Positions 45,422 to 54,351 of a stretch of DNA of 64,000 nt are shown here, piece by piece. A program made the position numbers and the translations under genes. The DNA is taken from the NCBI RefSeq assembly GCF_019734195.1, contig NZ_JAASHM010000001.1, forward strand, positions 1 through 64,000, written 5' to 3'. Source of the stretch: Clostridium sp. K13. GTDB lineage: Bacteria; Bacillota; Clostridia; Clostridiales; Clostridiaceae. Numbering within the stretch: position 1 is the first letter of the stretch; every line of letters starts with the position of its first letter. Under the pieces are notes generated by a model. That model saw nothing but the letters and a program-made list of their open reading frames with translations, had not been told where the DNA came from and did no database searches.

Positions 45422-45620
45422 TCCATCAGTGGTGGACTTATTAAATAAGGTGGAAGACAGATATTCGCTAGTTATAGTGACATCAAGAAGAGCAAGAGAA
45501 ATAATAGATGGGAATGAACCATTAACTTTAAATCCTTCAAAAAAACCATTAACAATAGCAATTAATGAAGTTAACGAAGGATTAGTTAGTTATCACAAAA
45601 GTAATGAAGGAATAAAATAG
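45402..45620 (+). CDS. rpoZ: RNA polymerase omega subunit
   Basis: 72 residues. Conserved omega features: MINPSVVDLLNKVEDRYSLVIVTSRRAREI (binding to the beta' tail) and KPLTIAINEVNEG. It promotes RNA polymerase assembly. The ATG overlaps gmk by 20 bases with AAGGAGGGC upstream. Next to coaBC, 2 bases apart. Confidence 0.95.
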   Translation: MNNSMINPSVVDLLNKVEDRYSLVIVTSRRAREIIDGNEPLTLNPSKKPLTIAINEVNEGLVSYHKSNEGIK

Positions 45621-45622
45621 TC

Positions 45623-46813
45623 ATGAGTAAATGTGTTGTTATTGGAGTTACTGGAGGAATTGCTGTTTATAAGGCATTAGATGTAATTAGTGCTTTAAGA
45701 AAAAAGGATATAGAAGTTCATGTTATTATGACTGAAAGTGCAACAAAGTTTGTAAATCCTTTAACATTCCAATCTATTAGTCAGAACATGGTTGTTACTG
45801 ATATGTTTGCAGAACCTAAGGCTTGGGAAATCCAACATATTTCATTAGCTCAAAAAGCTGATTTAATGTTAATTGCTCCAGCTACTGCAAATATAATAGG
45901 AAAAGTTGCAAATGGTATATCAGATGATATGCTATCAACAACTATAATGGCAGCATCAAAGGCTAAGGTAATATTTGCACCAGCTATGAATACTCACATG
46001 TATCAAAATAGAATAGTTCAAGGAAACATAGAAAAACTAAAGAGTTATGGATATGATTTTATTGAACCTGCTAGTGGAAGATTAGCTTGTGGAGATATTG
46101 GTGTTGGAAAACTTGCAGATGTTAATACAATTGTAGAAAGAGTATTAACAGAGTTAAATGATAAAGAACAAGATTTAAATGGGAAAAAGGTTCTTATAAG
46201 TGCTGGACCAACTATTGCTCCTATTGATCCTGTAAGATATATAACTAATAGATCAACAGGAAAAATGGGTTATGCTATAGCTGAAGAAGCTAGAGATAGA
46301 GGTGCAGAAGTTGTTTTAGTTTCAGGGCCTACAAATTTAAATCCTCCAAAAAACGTAAGAGTAATAAACATAAAAACCAATGAAGAAATGAAAAATGAAA
46401 TTTATGATAACTTTGAATGGGCTGATATAGTTATTAAGTCAGCTGCAGTGGCTGATTATAAGCCGAAGGAATATAGCGAAGAAAAAATCAAAAAAGGTGA
46501 GGGAGATTTAAATCTTTGCTTAACTAGAGATAATGATATATTAAAATCTTTAGGAGATATGAAAACTCACCAAATTTTAGTTGGATTTGCAGCAGAAAGC
46601 AATGATGTTTTAAAGAATGCAGATAAGAAACTAAAAAACAAGAACTTGGATTTTATAGTTGCAAATGATATTACTGCTTCTGATACTGGTTTTGGTAGCG
46701 AGGATAATAAAGTAGTTATTCTTTCAAAAAATAATGAAAAGCTAGAGCTAGATAAAATGAGTAAAAAAGAAGTTGCAAGTAATATATTTGACATGATTTT
46801 AGAAAAGCGCTAA
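45623..46813 (+). CDS. coaBC: Bifunctional phosphopantothenoylcysteine decarboxylase / phosphopantothenate-cysteine ligase
   Basis: 396 residues. N-terminal flavoprotein decarboxylase (CoaC) with GVTGGIAVYKA, the catalytic-histidine segment IQHISLAQKADLMLIAPATAN and the cysteine in SGRLACGDIGVGKL; C-terminal CTP-dependent ligase (CoaB, from about 190) with SAGPTIAPIDPVRYITNRST and NDIL...GFAAES. Two steps of coenzyme A synthesis. ATG with GAAGGAATAAA upstream. Its stop codon lies in the loop of the following terminator. Confidence 0.96.
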   Translation: MSKCVVIGVTGGIAVYKALDVISALRKKDIEVHVIMTESATKFVNPLTFQSISQNMVVTDMFAEPKAWEIQHISLAQKADLMLIAPATANIIGKVANGISDDMLSTTIMAASKAKVIFAPAMNTHMYQNRIVQGNIEKLKSYGYDFIEPASGRLACGDIGVGKLADVNTIVERVLTELNDKEQDLNGKKVLISAGPTIAPIDPVRYITNRSTGKMGYAIAEEARDRGAEVVLVSGPTNLNPPKNVRVINIKTNEEMKNEIYDNFEWADIVIKSAAVADYKPKEYSEEKIKKGEGDLNLCLTRDNDILKSLGDMKTHQILVGFAAESNDVLKNADKKLKNKNLDFIVANDITASDTGFGSEDNKVVILSKNNEKLELDKMSKKEVASNIFDMILEKR

Positions 46814-46830
46814 TTGCGCTTTTCTTTATA
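46801..46830 (+). terminator. Terminator overlapping the coaBC stop codon
   Basis: AGAAAAGCGC (46801-46810) and GCGCTTTTCT (46816-46825) with loop TAATT; the loop contains the coaBC stop TAA at 46811-46813. The U-tract is short (TTTAT). Confidence 0.75.
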
Positions 46831-46933
46831 TACAATAATGTTCATATATGTAATTATTCAATGAACTCTTATGAGTTTAAATTTAATTGTGAGCGTATAT
46901 ACGTAGCAATTAATGTAGAGTGAGGGTGATAAA

Positions 46934-49141
46934 TTGAATTTATATGCTGAAATAATATTAAATTCAGAAGCATTAGAAATTGATAGACCTTTTACATATA
47001 AGATTCCATTGGAGTTTCAAGAAAAGGTTCAAGTAGGTCAAATAGTAAAAGTGCCCTTTGGAATGGGAAATAAAACTTCAGAGGGATTTGTATTAGCAAT
47101 AAAGCAGGAAGATGAAGTTGACATAAATTTTAGAGTTAAGAAAATCTCAGCTATAATAACAAATGAACCAGTTATAGATTTGAATGATATTGAGCTTATT
47201 AATTTTTTAAGAGAAAAATATCTATGTAAATATATTGATGCATTTAGATTACTTATACCTGTTGGAATTATGAAGGGTGCTAAAAGTAAAAGTAAAAAGG
47301 TTATAGTATTTAAAAATGATGATTTAAGCTGTATGCAAAAACCAGAGGGATACATAGACATTATTAAATTTTTAAGAGAAAACTCTGGTAAATATACTAA
47401 AAGTGAACTTATTAATATTAATTCTATTTCTCAATATAAATTAAACAAATTAATTGAGAAAGGTTTACTTGCAGTAGAAGAGGAAACTGTTTTTAGATAT
47501 AATAATAGAGCTTATAACGTGGATTATGAAAAAAAGCTAACATTAGAACAAAAATATGTTCTTGATACATATAATAGCTCACAGAATAATTTATTTTTAC
47601 TTAAAGGTGTTACCGGTTCAGGAAAAACAGAAGTATATATGAGAATGGTTGAAGAAGTTTTAGAAAAAAATCAATCAGCTATTGTTTTAGTTCCGGAAAT
47701 TTCATTAACTCCTCAAATGATTGAGAGATTTAAAGGGAGATTTGGAAAGAATGTAGCTTTATTTCATAGTAAGTTATCAGATGGAGAAAGATTTGATGAG
47801 TGGTTTAGAGTAAAGGAAGGAAAAGCAAAGCTTGTTGTAGGAGCAAGAAGTGCAATTTTTTTACCAGTAAAAAATTTAGGACTTATTATTATTGATGAAG
47901 AACATGAGAACACTTATAAATCAGATCAGAATCCTAAATATCAAACTAAAGAGGTTGCAGAGTTCTTAAGTGAACAAAAGGGCTGTAGAGTGGTATTAGG
48001 ATCGGCTACACCTACTATAGAAAGTTATTATAGAGCTTTAATAGGTGAATTAGATTTGTTAGAATTAAATTCAAGGGTTGATGGCAAGGCTATGCCTCCT
48101 ATGGAAGTTATTGATATGAGGAATGAATTAAGAAGTGGAAATATATCTCTATTTAGCAGAGAACTTTTTAAGGAAATTCAAGAAAAGCTTTCTAAGGGTG
48201 AGCAGATAATCTTGTTTTTAAATAGAAGAGGATTTTCTACTTTTGTATCCTGTAGAAGTTGTGGATATGTATTTAAATGTGAAGAATGTGATATTTCTAT
48301 GACTTATCATAGAAGTGGACTACTGGTTTGCCATTACTGTGGAAAAACTAAAAGAGCTCCTCAAAAATGCCCTAAATGTGATAGTAAATATGTTAAGTTC
48401 TTTGGAGCAGGAACTCAAAGAGTTGAAGAGGAAGTCAAGAAGTATTTTAAAGACGCAAGAGTATTAAGAATGGATGTTGATACTACAAGGTCAAAGGATT
48501 CTTATGAAAATATTTATAATACTTTTAAAGAAAGAAAAGCTGATATTCTTATAGGAACTCAAATGATATCTAAGGGACTTGATTTTAAAAATGTTACTCT
48601 TGTAGGTATTTTGGCAGCTGATATGTCTATAAACATACCAGATTATAGAGCTGCAGAGAGGACTTTTCAAATAATTACTCAAGTAGCAGGAAGAGCAGGA
48701 CGAGGACAAAAACAAGGAAAAGTAGTAATACAAACATATACACCAGAGCATTATAGTTTAGAGTATGCGGTTAATTATGACTATGAAGGATTTTATGAAA
48801 AAGAATTTACAGTTAGAGCATTAATGAAGTATCCGCCTTTTGGAAAAATATTATTAATAAATGGTATATCAAAAAAAGAGGATTTATTGAAGAACTTTAT
48901 GCATAAAATATCTAATGTGATAAAACCATTAGTTGAAAAGGAAGTAGATGTTGATGTTTTGGGACCAATACCATGCTTGGTATCTAAAGTTAAAGAAAAT
49001 TATAGGTGGCAAATCGTGGTAAAAGGTGAATTTAATTCGGAATTTGCTAAAAAAATTAAAGAACTACTTTATGATGAGAACAAGAACGTATATAATGATA
49101 TACGAATAAGTATGGATATAAATCCAAATAATTTATTCTAG
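46934..49141 (+). CDS. priA: Primosomal replication helicase PriA
   Basis: 735 residues. N-terminal 3'-DNA-binding domain (about 1-110), winged helix, then a superfamily 2 helicase core: Walker A KGVTGSGKTEVYM (near residue 228), DEEH box, and zinc-binding cysteines CRSCGYVFKCEECD and CHYCGK...CPKC (about 437-480). It restarts stalled replication forks by reloading the replisome. TTG start at 46934 with GAGGGTGAT upstream. Followed 11 bases later by def, in the Bacillus order. Confidence 0.96.
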   Translation: MNLYAEIILNSEALEIDRPFTYKIPLEFQEKVQVGQIVKVPFGMGNKTSEGFVLAIKQEDEVDINFRVKKISAIITNEPVIDLNDIELINFLREKYLCKYIDAFRLLIPVGIMKGAKSKSKKVIVFKNDDLSCMQKPEGYIDIIKFLRENSGKYTKSELININSISQYKLNKLIEKGLLAVEEETVFRYNNRAYNVDYEKKLTLEQKYVLDTYNSSQNNLFLLKGVTGSGKTEVYMRMVEEVLEKNQSAIVLVPEISLTPQMIERFKGRFGKNVALFHSKLSDGERFDEWFRVKEGKAKLVVGARSAIFLPVKNLGLIIIDEEHENTYKSDQNPKYQTKEVAEFLSEQKGCRVVLGSATPTIESYYRALIGELDLLELNSRVDGKAMPPMEVIDMRNELRSGNISLFSRELFKEIQEKLSKGEQIILFLNRRGFSTFVSCRSCGYVFKCEECDISMTYHRSGLLVCHYCGKTKRAPQKCPKCDSKYVKFFGAGTQRVEEEVKKYFKDARVLRMDVDTTRSKDSYENIYNTFKERKADILIGTQMISKGLDFKNVTLVGILAADMSINIPDYRAAERTFQIITQVAGRAGRGQKQGKVVIQTYTPEHYSLEYAVNYDYEGFYEKEFTVRALMKYPPFGKILLINGISKKEDLLKNFMHKISNVIKPLVEKEVDVDVLGPIPCLVSKVKENYRWQIVVKGEFNSEFAKKIKELLYDENKNVYNDIRISMDINPNNLF

Positions 49142-49152
49142 GAGGAAATAAA

Positions 49153-49596
49153 ATGGCAATTAGAACTATTAGAACTATGGGAGACGATGTTTTAAGAAAG
49201 AAGTGTAAAGAGGTTACTGAGATAACTAAAAGAGAAATAACTCTTATTAATGATATGATTGACACTATGTTTGAGGCAAATGGTGTTGGTTTAGCAGCTC
49301 CACAAGTTGGTATACTTAAAAGAATATTCGTTATAGATATTGATGATGAAAATGGAACAATGGTATTTATTAATCCAGAGATTTTAGAAACTAATGGAAC
49401 TCAATGTGGTGAAGAAGGATGCTTAAGTGTTCCAGGTGAGTTTAGTGATGTTGAAAGACCAAACTACGTAAAGGTTAAAGCATTCAATGAAAAAGGTGAA
49501 GAATTTATTTTAGAGGGAGAAGGATTATTAGCAAGAGCTATATTACATGAAAATGATCATTTAGATGGTATTTTATATGTAGATCTTGTAAAATAG
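49153..49596 (+). CDS. def: Peptide deformylase
   Basis: 147 residues. It removes the formyl group from nascent proteins. Three motifs: GVGLAAPQ (about 44-51), EGCLSVPG with the metal cysteine (about 91-98) and the HENDH metal-binding helix (about 134-138). Type 2-like short form. ATG with AGGAGGAAA upstream. It is directly followed by fmt, its counterpart in the formylation cycle. Confidence 0.97.
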   Translation: MAIRTIRTMGDDVLRKKCKEVTEITKREITLINDMIDTMFEANGVGLAAPQVGILKRIFVIDIDDENGTMVFINPEILETNGTQCGEEGCLSVPGEFSDVERPNYVKVKAFNEKGEEFILEGEGLLARAILHENDHLDGILYVDLVK

Positions 49597-49609
49597 GAGG
49601 AAGTTATAA

Positions 49610-50536
49610 ATGAAAATTGTATTTATGGGAACTCCTGATTTTGCTGTTCCATCACTAGAAGCTTTAATAGAAAAGTATGGTGTAGAGGCTGTTTTTACAC
49701 AGCCTGATAGACCAAAGGGAAGAGGTAAGAAAATGGCCTTTTCAGCTATTAAGGAAGTGGCTGTTAAGCATGATATAAAAGTATTTCAGCCAGAAAAGTT
49801 AAAGGATGATAGAGAAGCTATAGAATATTTAAAAGAGATGAAGCCAGACTTTATAATAGTAGTTGCTTTTGGGCAAATATTAACTAAAGAAGTTTTAGAT
49901 ATTCCTAAGTATGGTTGCATAAATTTACATGCATCTCTTCTTCCTATGTATAGAGGAGCAGCGCCATTAAACTGGGTTGTAATTAATGGTGAAAAGAAAT
50001 CAGGTAATACAACTATGCTTATGGATGTTGGATTAGATACTGGTGATATGTTATTAAAAGATGAAGTAGAAATAACTGAAAACATGACAGCTGGAGAGTT
50101 ACATGATATATTAATGGTTAGAGGTGGAAATCTTTTAATAGAAACAATAGAAGGATTAGCAAATGGTACAATAAAAGGTATCAAGCAAGAAGGTGAAACT
50201 TGTTATGCGAAAATGCTTTCTAAAAACACTGGTAAAATATCTTGGGATAAGAGTGCTTTAGAAATTCATAATTTAATTAGAGGGCTTAACCCATGGCCAA
50301 TTGCACATACTACATATAAAGAAGAAAATATGAAGATATATGAGTCTGAGGTTTTAAATGAAAATAGTAATAAGGAACCAGGAACTATATTAAGTGTTAA
50401 TAAATCTGGTATGAAGGTTAGCTGTAAAGAAGGCGTTTTATTAGTTAAAAAAGTTCAATTCCCTAATGGAAAGCCATTAACTATTGAACAATATATAAAT
50501 GGTAAGGATATTGAGTTAGGTTGTAAATTGGTATAA
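49610..50536 (+). CDS. fmt: Methionyl-tRNA formyltransferase
   Basis: 308 residues. It formylates initiator Met-tRNA with 10-formyl-THF. N-terminal catalytic domain with [25 protein letters not shown] (catalytic Asn/His) and the SLLPxYRG signature; C-terminal tRNA-binding barrel (about 205-308, [13 protein letters not shown]). ATG with AGGAGG upstream. Confidence 0.97.
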   Translation: MKIVFMGTPDFAVPSLEALIEKYGVEAVFTQPDRPKGRGKKMAFSAIKEVAVKHDIKVFQPEKLKDDREAIEYLKEMKPDFIIVVAFGQILTKEVLDIPKYGCINLHASLLPMYRGAAPLNWVVINGEKKSGNTTMLMDVGLDTGDMLLKDEVEITENMTAGELHDILMVRGGNLLIETIEGLANGTIKGIKQEGETCYAKMLSKNTGKISWDKSALEIHNLIRGLNPWPIAHTTYKEENMKIYESEVLNENSNKEPGTILSVNKSGMKVSCKEGVLLVKKVQFPNGKPLTIEQYINGKDIELGCKLV

Positions 50537-50554
50537 TATGAAAGGGGAATTTTT

Positions 50555-51250
50555 ATGTTTTATCCAGGATTTTATTTTGACAGAACTATGATTTTGTTGC
50601 TTCCTGCAATAATAATTGCATTTTGGGCACAATCAAAAGTAAGTAGCACATATAAAAAGTATAGAACTGTAAGGACTATGAATGGATACACAGGCGAAAA
50701 TGTTGCAAGAATGATACTTGATGCAGCAGGACTTTATGATGTACCTGTACTTGAAACTAGAGGAGAATTAACAGATCATTATGATCCTACTAGTAGAGTT
50801 ATAAGATTATCAAGTGATATATATCATGGATCAAGTATAGCAGCTGCAGGAATAGCAGCTCATGAAGTTGGGCATGCAATTCAGCATAAAGAAGCTTATA
50901 AACCTTTAGTATTGAGAACATCCATAGCTACAGCTGTTAATTTTAGCAGTCAAGCATCCATTATTATTTTTATGATCGGTTTACTTTTTAGTATTCCAAT
51001 GTTAATAAATATTGGGATTATATTTTTTACAGTAGCAGTAATTTATCAATTAATTACATTGCCAGTTGAGTTTAATGCATCAAAAAGGGCATTGACTATA
51101 TTAGAAAATAGAAATATATTATATGGTAATGAAATTAATGGCGCAAAAAGCGTTTTAAGCGCAGCAGCAATGACATATGTAGCAGCTGCATTAATGTCAA
51201 TTTCACAATTAATAAGACTAATTGCAATTAGCAATAGAAATAATGATTAA
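50555..51250 (+). CDS. Membrane zinc metallopeptidase (YugP/DUF2268-like neutral zinc protease)
   Basis: 231 residues. An N-terminal hydrophobic helix, the zinc motif AAHEVGHAIQHKE (HEXXH), and further hydrophobic segments at about 135-160, 163-180 and near the C-terminus. It matches the YugP family of predicted membrane metalloproteases. The physiological substrate is unknown. ATG with AAAGGGG upstream; 18 bases after fmt and 10 before rsmB, so it belongs to this operon, as is common in clostridia. Confidence 0.88.
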   Translation: MFYPGFYFDRTMILLLPAIIIAFWAQSKVSSTYKKYRTVRTMNGYTGENVARMILDAAGLYDVPVLETRGELTDHYDPTSRVIRLSSDIYHGSSIAAAGIAAHEVGHAIQHKEAYKPLVLRTSIATAVNFSSQASIIIFMIGLLFSIPMLINIGIIFFTVAVIYQLITLPVEFNASKRALTILENRNILYGNEINGAKSVLSAAAMTYVAAALMSISQLIRLIAISNRNND

Positions 51251-51260
51251 GAGGTAACGT

Positions 51261-52574
51261 ATGAATAGTAGAGAAGTAGCATTAAACATAATTAACAGAG
51301 TTCTAATTGAAGGAGCATATTCTAACTTAGTTTTATCTAATGAATTAAACGAATCTGATTTAAATGAAAAAGATAGAGCTTTAGCAACAGAACTTGTTTA
51401 TGGAACTATAAGAAGAAAGAAAACATTAGATATGATAATTTCTAATTACATTAAAGATATATCTTTAATGGATGAAAGAGTATTAAATATCTTAAGAATG
51501 GCTATATATCAAATGCACTTTTTAGATAAGGTGCCAGAATTTGCAGCTTGTAATGAAGCTGTTGAATTAGCAAAACAAATTTCAGTTCAAGACTCAAAGT
51601 TAGTTAATGGAATATTAAGAAGTTATACAAAAAATCCTGATGATATGGATGTAAAAGATAAAATTGATAGATTAGTATATCAATACTCTTATGAACCATG
51701 GTTTATAAGAATGGTATATAAACAATACGGAGAAGAAAACGGAAGAAAGATTTTATCAGGATTAAATGCAACACCTAAAGTGACTGTTAGAGTTAATGCA
51801 AGCAAAGCTGATTACGATGAAGTATATGAAAAGCTTGAAGAGTTAGGATATGATGTAGAAGAAGGATACGCTTGTCCTGAAGCTATAATAATAAAGGGTG
51901 GAAGCTCTATTGAAAACAATGAGTTATTCAAAGAAGGATTAATTACAGTTCAAGATGAAAGTGCTATGCTTGTTTCACCTATATTAGATTTAAAAGAAGG
52001 TGATATTGCATTAGACCTTTGTGCTGCACCAGGAGGAAAAACAACTCATATAGCAGAATTATTAGAAGGTACAGGAAAAGTTCATGCATTTGATTTACAT
52101 GAAAATAAATTATCTTTAATTAATGAAAACTTAGAAAGATTAGGATTAAATAATGTTGAAGTAGATGTTATGGATGCAACAAAATTAGATCCTAAATATG
52201 TAGCATATGCTGATAAGGTATTAATAGACGTACCTTGTTCAGGACTTGGTATAATAAGAAAGAAACCAGAAATTAAGTGGAACAAATCAAGAAAGTCACT
52301 TAAAGATTTAGTACCAACACAAAGAGAAATAATGGAAAATGCTTGGGCATACTTAAAAAATGGTGGTACTATGATTTATTCAACTTGTACATTAAATACA
52401 GAAGAGAATCAAGATAATATTGAATGGTTCTTAAATAAACATAAAGATGCAAAGGTAGAAAAGATATTCTTAGGAAATATGGATAACTTCATTTATAACA
52501 ATGATGGTTCTTTAACAATATTACCAAATGAATATATGGATGGATTCTATATTTGTAAGATTTCTAAAAAGTAG
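51261..52574 (+). CDS. rsmB: 16S rRNA (cytosine-967-C5)-methyltransferase RsmB
   Basis: 437 residues. N-terminal NusB-like RNA-binding domain (about 1-140) and C-terminal SAM methyltransferase domain with [16 protein letters not shown], the catalytic cysteine in [10 protein letters not shown] and the second cysteine in YSTCTLN. It methylates C967 of 16S rRNA. ATG with AAGAGGT upstream. Precedes rlmN by 11 bases. Confidence 0.96.
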   Translation: MNSREVALNIINRVLIEGAYSNLVLSNELNESDLNEKDRALATELVYGTIRRKKTLDMIISNYIKDISLMDERVLNILRMAIYQMHFLDKVPEFAACNEAVELAKQISVQDSKLVNGILRSYTKNPDDMDVKDKIDRLVYQYSYEPWFIRMVYKQYGEENGRKILSGLNATPKVTVRVNASKADYDEVYEKLEELGYDVEEGYACPEAIIIKGGSSIENNELFKEGLITVQDESAMLVSPILDLKEGDIALDLCAAPGGKTTHIAELLEGTGKVHAFDLHENKLSLINENLERLGLNNVEVDVMDATKLDPKYVAYADKVLIDVPCSGLGIIRKKPEIKWNKSRKSLKDLVPTQREIMENAWAYLKNGGTMIYSTCTLNTEENQDNIEWFLNKHKDAKVEKIFLGNMDNFIYNNDGSLTILPNEYMDGFYICKISKK

Positions 52575-52585
52575 TAGGTGAACAA

Positions 52586-53617
52586 ATGTATAATATTTTA
52601 GATTTTACATTAGAAGAATTACAAAACTGGATGAAGGAAAATGGTGAAAGTGCTTTTAGAGCAAAACAAGTTTTTTCTTGGATTTATAAAGAGGTATGGA
52701 ACTTTGATGAAATGAAGAATATACCAGGTGCTTTAAAGGAGAAGTTAAAAGAAAACTTTGCTATTGAAATTCCTAAAATTGTAGAAGTATATGAATCTAA
52801 TGTAGATGATACTAAGAAAATGTTGTTATCTATGAAAGATAATAATTTAATAGAATGTGTTCTTATGAAATATAAACATGGGAATTCAATTTGTGTATCT
52901 ACTCAAGTTGGTTGTAGAATGGGGTGCAAATTTTGCGCCTCTACAATCGGAGGTAGAATAAGAAATTTAAGTGCTGGAGAAATATTATCAGAAATAATGG
53001 TAGCACAAAAATTCTTAGGAGAAAGAATTTCTAATGTTGTTTTAATGGGAAGTGGAGAACCGTTAGATAATTATGATAATGTAGTTAAGTTTTTAAATTT
53101 AGCTAATGCTGAATATGGATTAAATATAGGGCAAAGACATATAACATTGTCTACATGTGGATTGGTGCCTAAAATAAAAGAATTGGCAGATTTAAATTTA
53201 AGTATTACATTAGCAATTTCATTACATGCCTTTAGTGATGAAAAAAGAAAAACTATAATGCCTATAGCAAATAAATATAGTATAGCTGAAATATTAGAAG
53301 CGTGTAGATATTATATGGATAAAACTGGACGTAGAATTACATATGAATATTCATTAGTGTCTGGAGTTAATGATGGAAAAGAAGATGCTAAATCTTTAGC
53401 AAAATTATTAAAAAACATGAATTGTCATGTTAATTTAATTCCTGTTAATGAAATTAAAGAAAATGAACTGAAGAGACCATCAAGAAAAACTATAGAAGAT
53501 TTTGAGGAAATATTAAAATCACAAGGGATTGAAGTTACAGTAAGAAGAGAAATGGGTACAGATATTAATGCCGCTTGCGGACAATTAAGAAGAAGTTATC
53601 TAGATACTCAAAAATAA
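52586..53617 (+). CDS. rlmN: Dual-specificity rRNA/tRNA adenine-C2 methyltransferase RlmN (radical SAM)
   Basis: 343 residues. Radical SAM cluster motif C110-x3-C114-x2-C117 (CRMGCKFC), the catalytic cysteine C331 in [11 protein letters not shown], and the SAM-binding [11 protein letters not shown]. It methylates A2503 of 23S rRNA and A37 of some tRNAs. ATG with AGTAGGTGAAC upstream. Part of the rsmB-rlmN-prpC-prkC run. Confidence 0.97.
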   Translation: MYNILDFTLEELQNWMKENGESAFRAKQVFSWIYKEVWNFDEMKNIPGALKEKLKENFAIEIPKIVEVYESNVDDTKKMLLSMKDNNLIECVLMKYKHGNSICVSTQVGCRMGCKFCASTIGGRIRNLSAGEILSEIMVAQKFLGERISNVVLMGSGEPLDNYDNVVKFLNLANAEYGLNIGQRHITLSTCGLVPKIKELADLNLSITLAISLHAFSDEKRKTIMPIANKYSIAEILEACRYYMDKTGRRITYEYSLVSGVNDGKEDAKSLAKLLKNMNCHVNLIPVNEIKENELKRPSRKTIEDFEEILKSQGIEVTVRREMGTDINAACGQLRRSYLDTQK

Positions 53618-53632
53618 AGGGGAGAAGAAAAA

Positions 53633-54349
53633 ATGGTGGGTATAAAAAGTGATGTAGGTATAGTTAGAAGCTTAAATGAAGATTATGCTGGATACATCGA
53701 GGAAGAGGAATTTAAGTTATATGTTGTAGCTGATGGTATGGGAGGGCATAATGCTGGAGAAGTAGCTAGTGAAATGGCTGTAAAAGCTGTTGAAGCATAT
53801 GTTAAAGAAAATTATAAAGAACAGGGTAGTAATGTACTTGAAAATGCTGTTCTATTTGCAAATGAAAAAATATATAATAAGGCGATAGTGGGTTCGGAAT
53901 ACAAAGGTATGGGAACAACTTTAGTTGCAGCTTTAGTATATAGAAATACTATTATTGTTGCTAATGTTGGTGATAGTAGTTGTTTTGGTGTTATTGATAA
54001 TAATATTACTAAAATTACAAAGGATCATTCTTTAGTTCAAGAATTAATAGATTCAGGAAGTATAACAGAAGAAGAGGGTAGAAATCATCCAAAGAAAAAT
54101 GTTATTACAAGAGCATTAGGAACTAATAATGTTGTTAAGATTGATATATTTAAAGTTGATATAAATACTTATGATAAATATTTGTTGTGTACAGATGGAT
54201 TATCTAACGAAGTTTTAAAAGAAGAAATATTAATGGAAATAAATGATATTAATGACTACAATACTGCCTGTGACAAGTTAGTTTTATTAGCAAAGAATCG
54301 AGGGGGAAGAGATAATATTACGGTCTTGCTATTTGGAGGAGAGGTGTAG
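53633..54349 (+). CDS. prpC: PP2C-type protein phosphatase PrpC (Stp)
   Basis: 238 residues. PPM fold with metal-coordinating residues in VRSLNEDYAG, VVADGMGGHNAGE and CTDGLSNEV, plus GRDNITVLL at the end. It removes phosphates placed by PrkC on Ser/Thr. ATG with GGGGAGAAG upstream. Two bases separate it from prkC, so kinase and phosphatase are co-expressed. Confidence 0.96.
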   Translation: MVGIKSDVGIVRSLNEDYAGYIEEEEFKLYVVADGMGGHNAGEVASEMAVKAVEAYVKENYKEQGSNVLENAVLFANEKIYNKAIVGSEYKGMGTTLVAALVYRNTIIVANVGDSSCFGVIDNNITKITKDHSLVQELIDSGSITEEEGRNHPKKNVITRALGTNNVVKIDIFKVDINTYDKYLLCTDGLSNEVLKEEILMEINDINDYNTACDKLVLLAKNRGGRDNITVLLFGGEV

Positions 54350-54351
54350 AG

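Noticed and set aside
47038..47361. Minus-strand 107-codon frame inside priA
   Set aside because: Shadow of priA codons, no SD and no domain resemblance.
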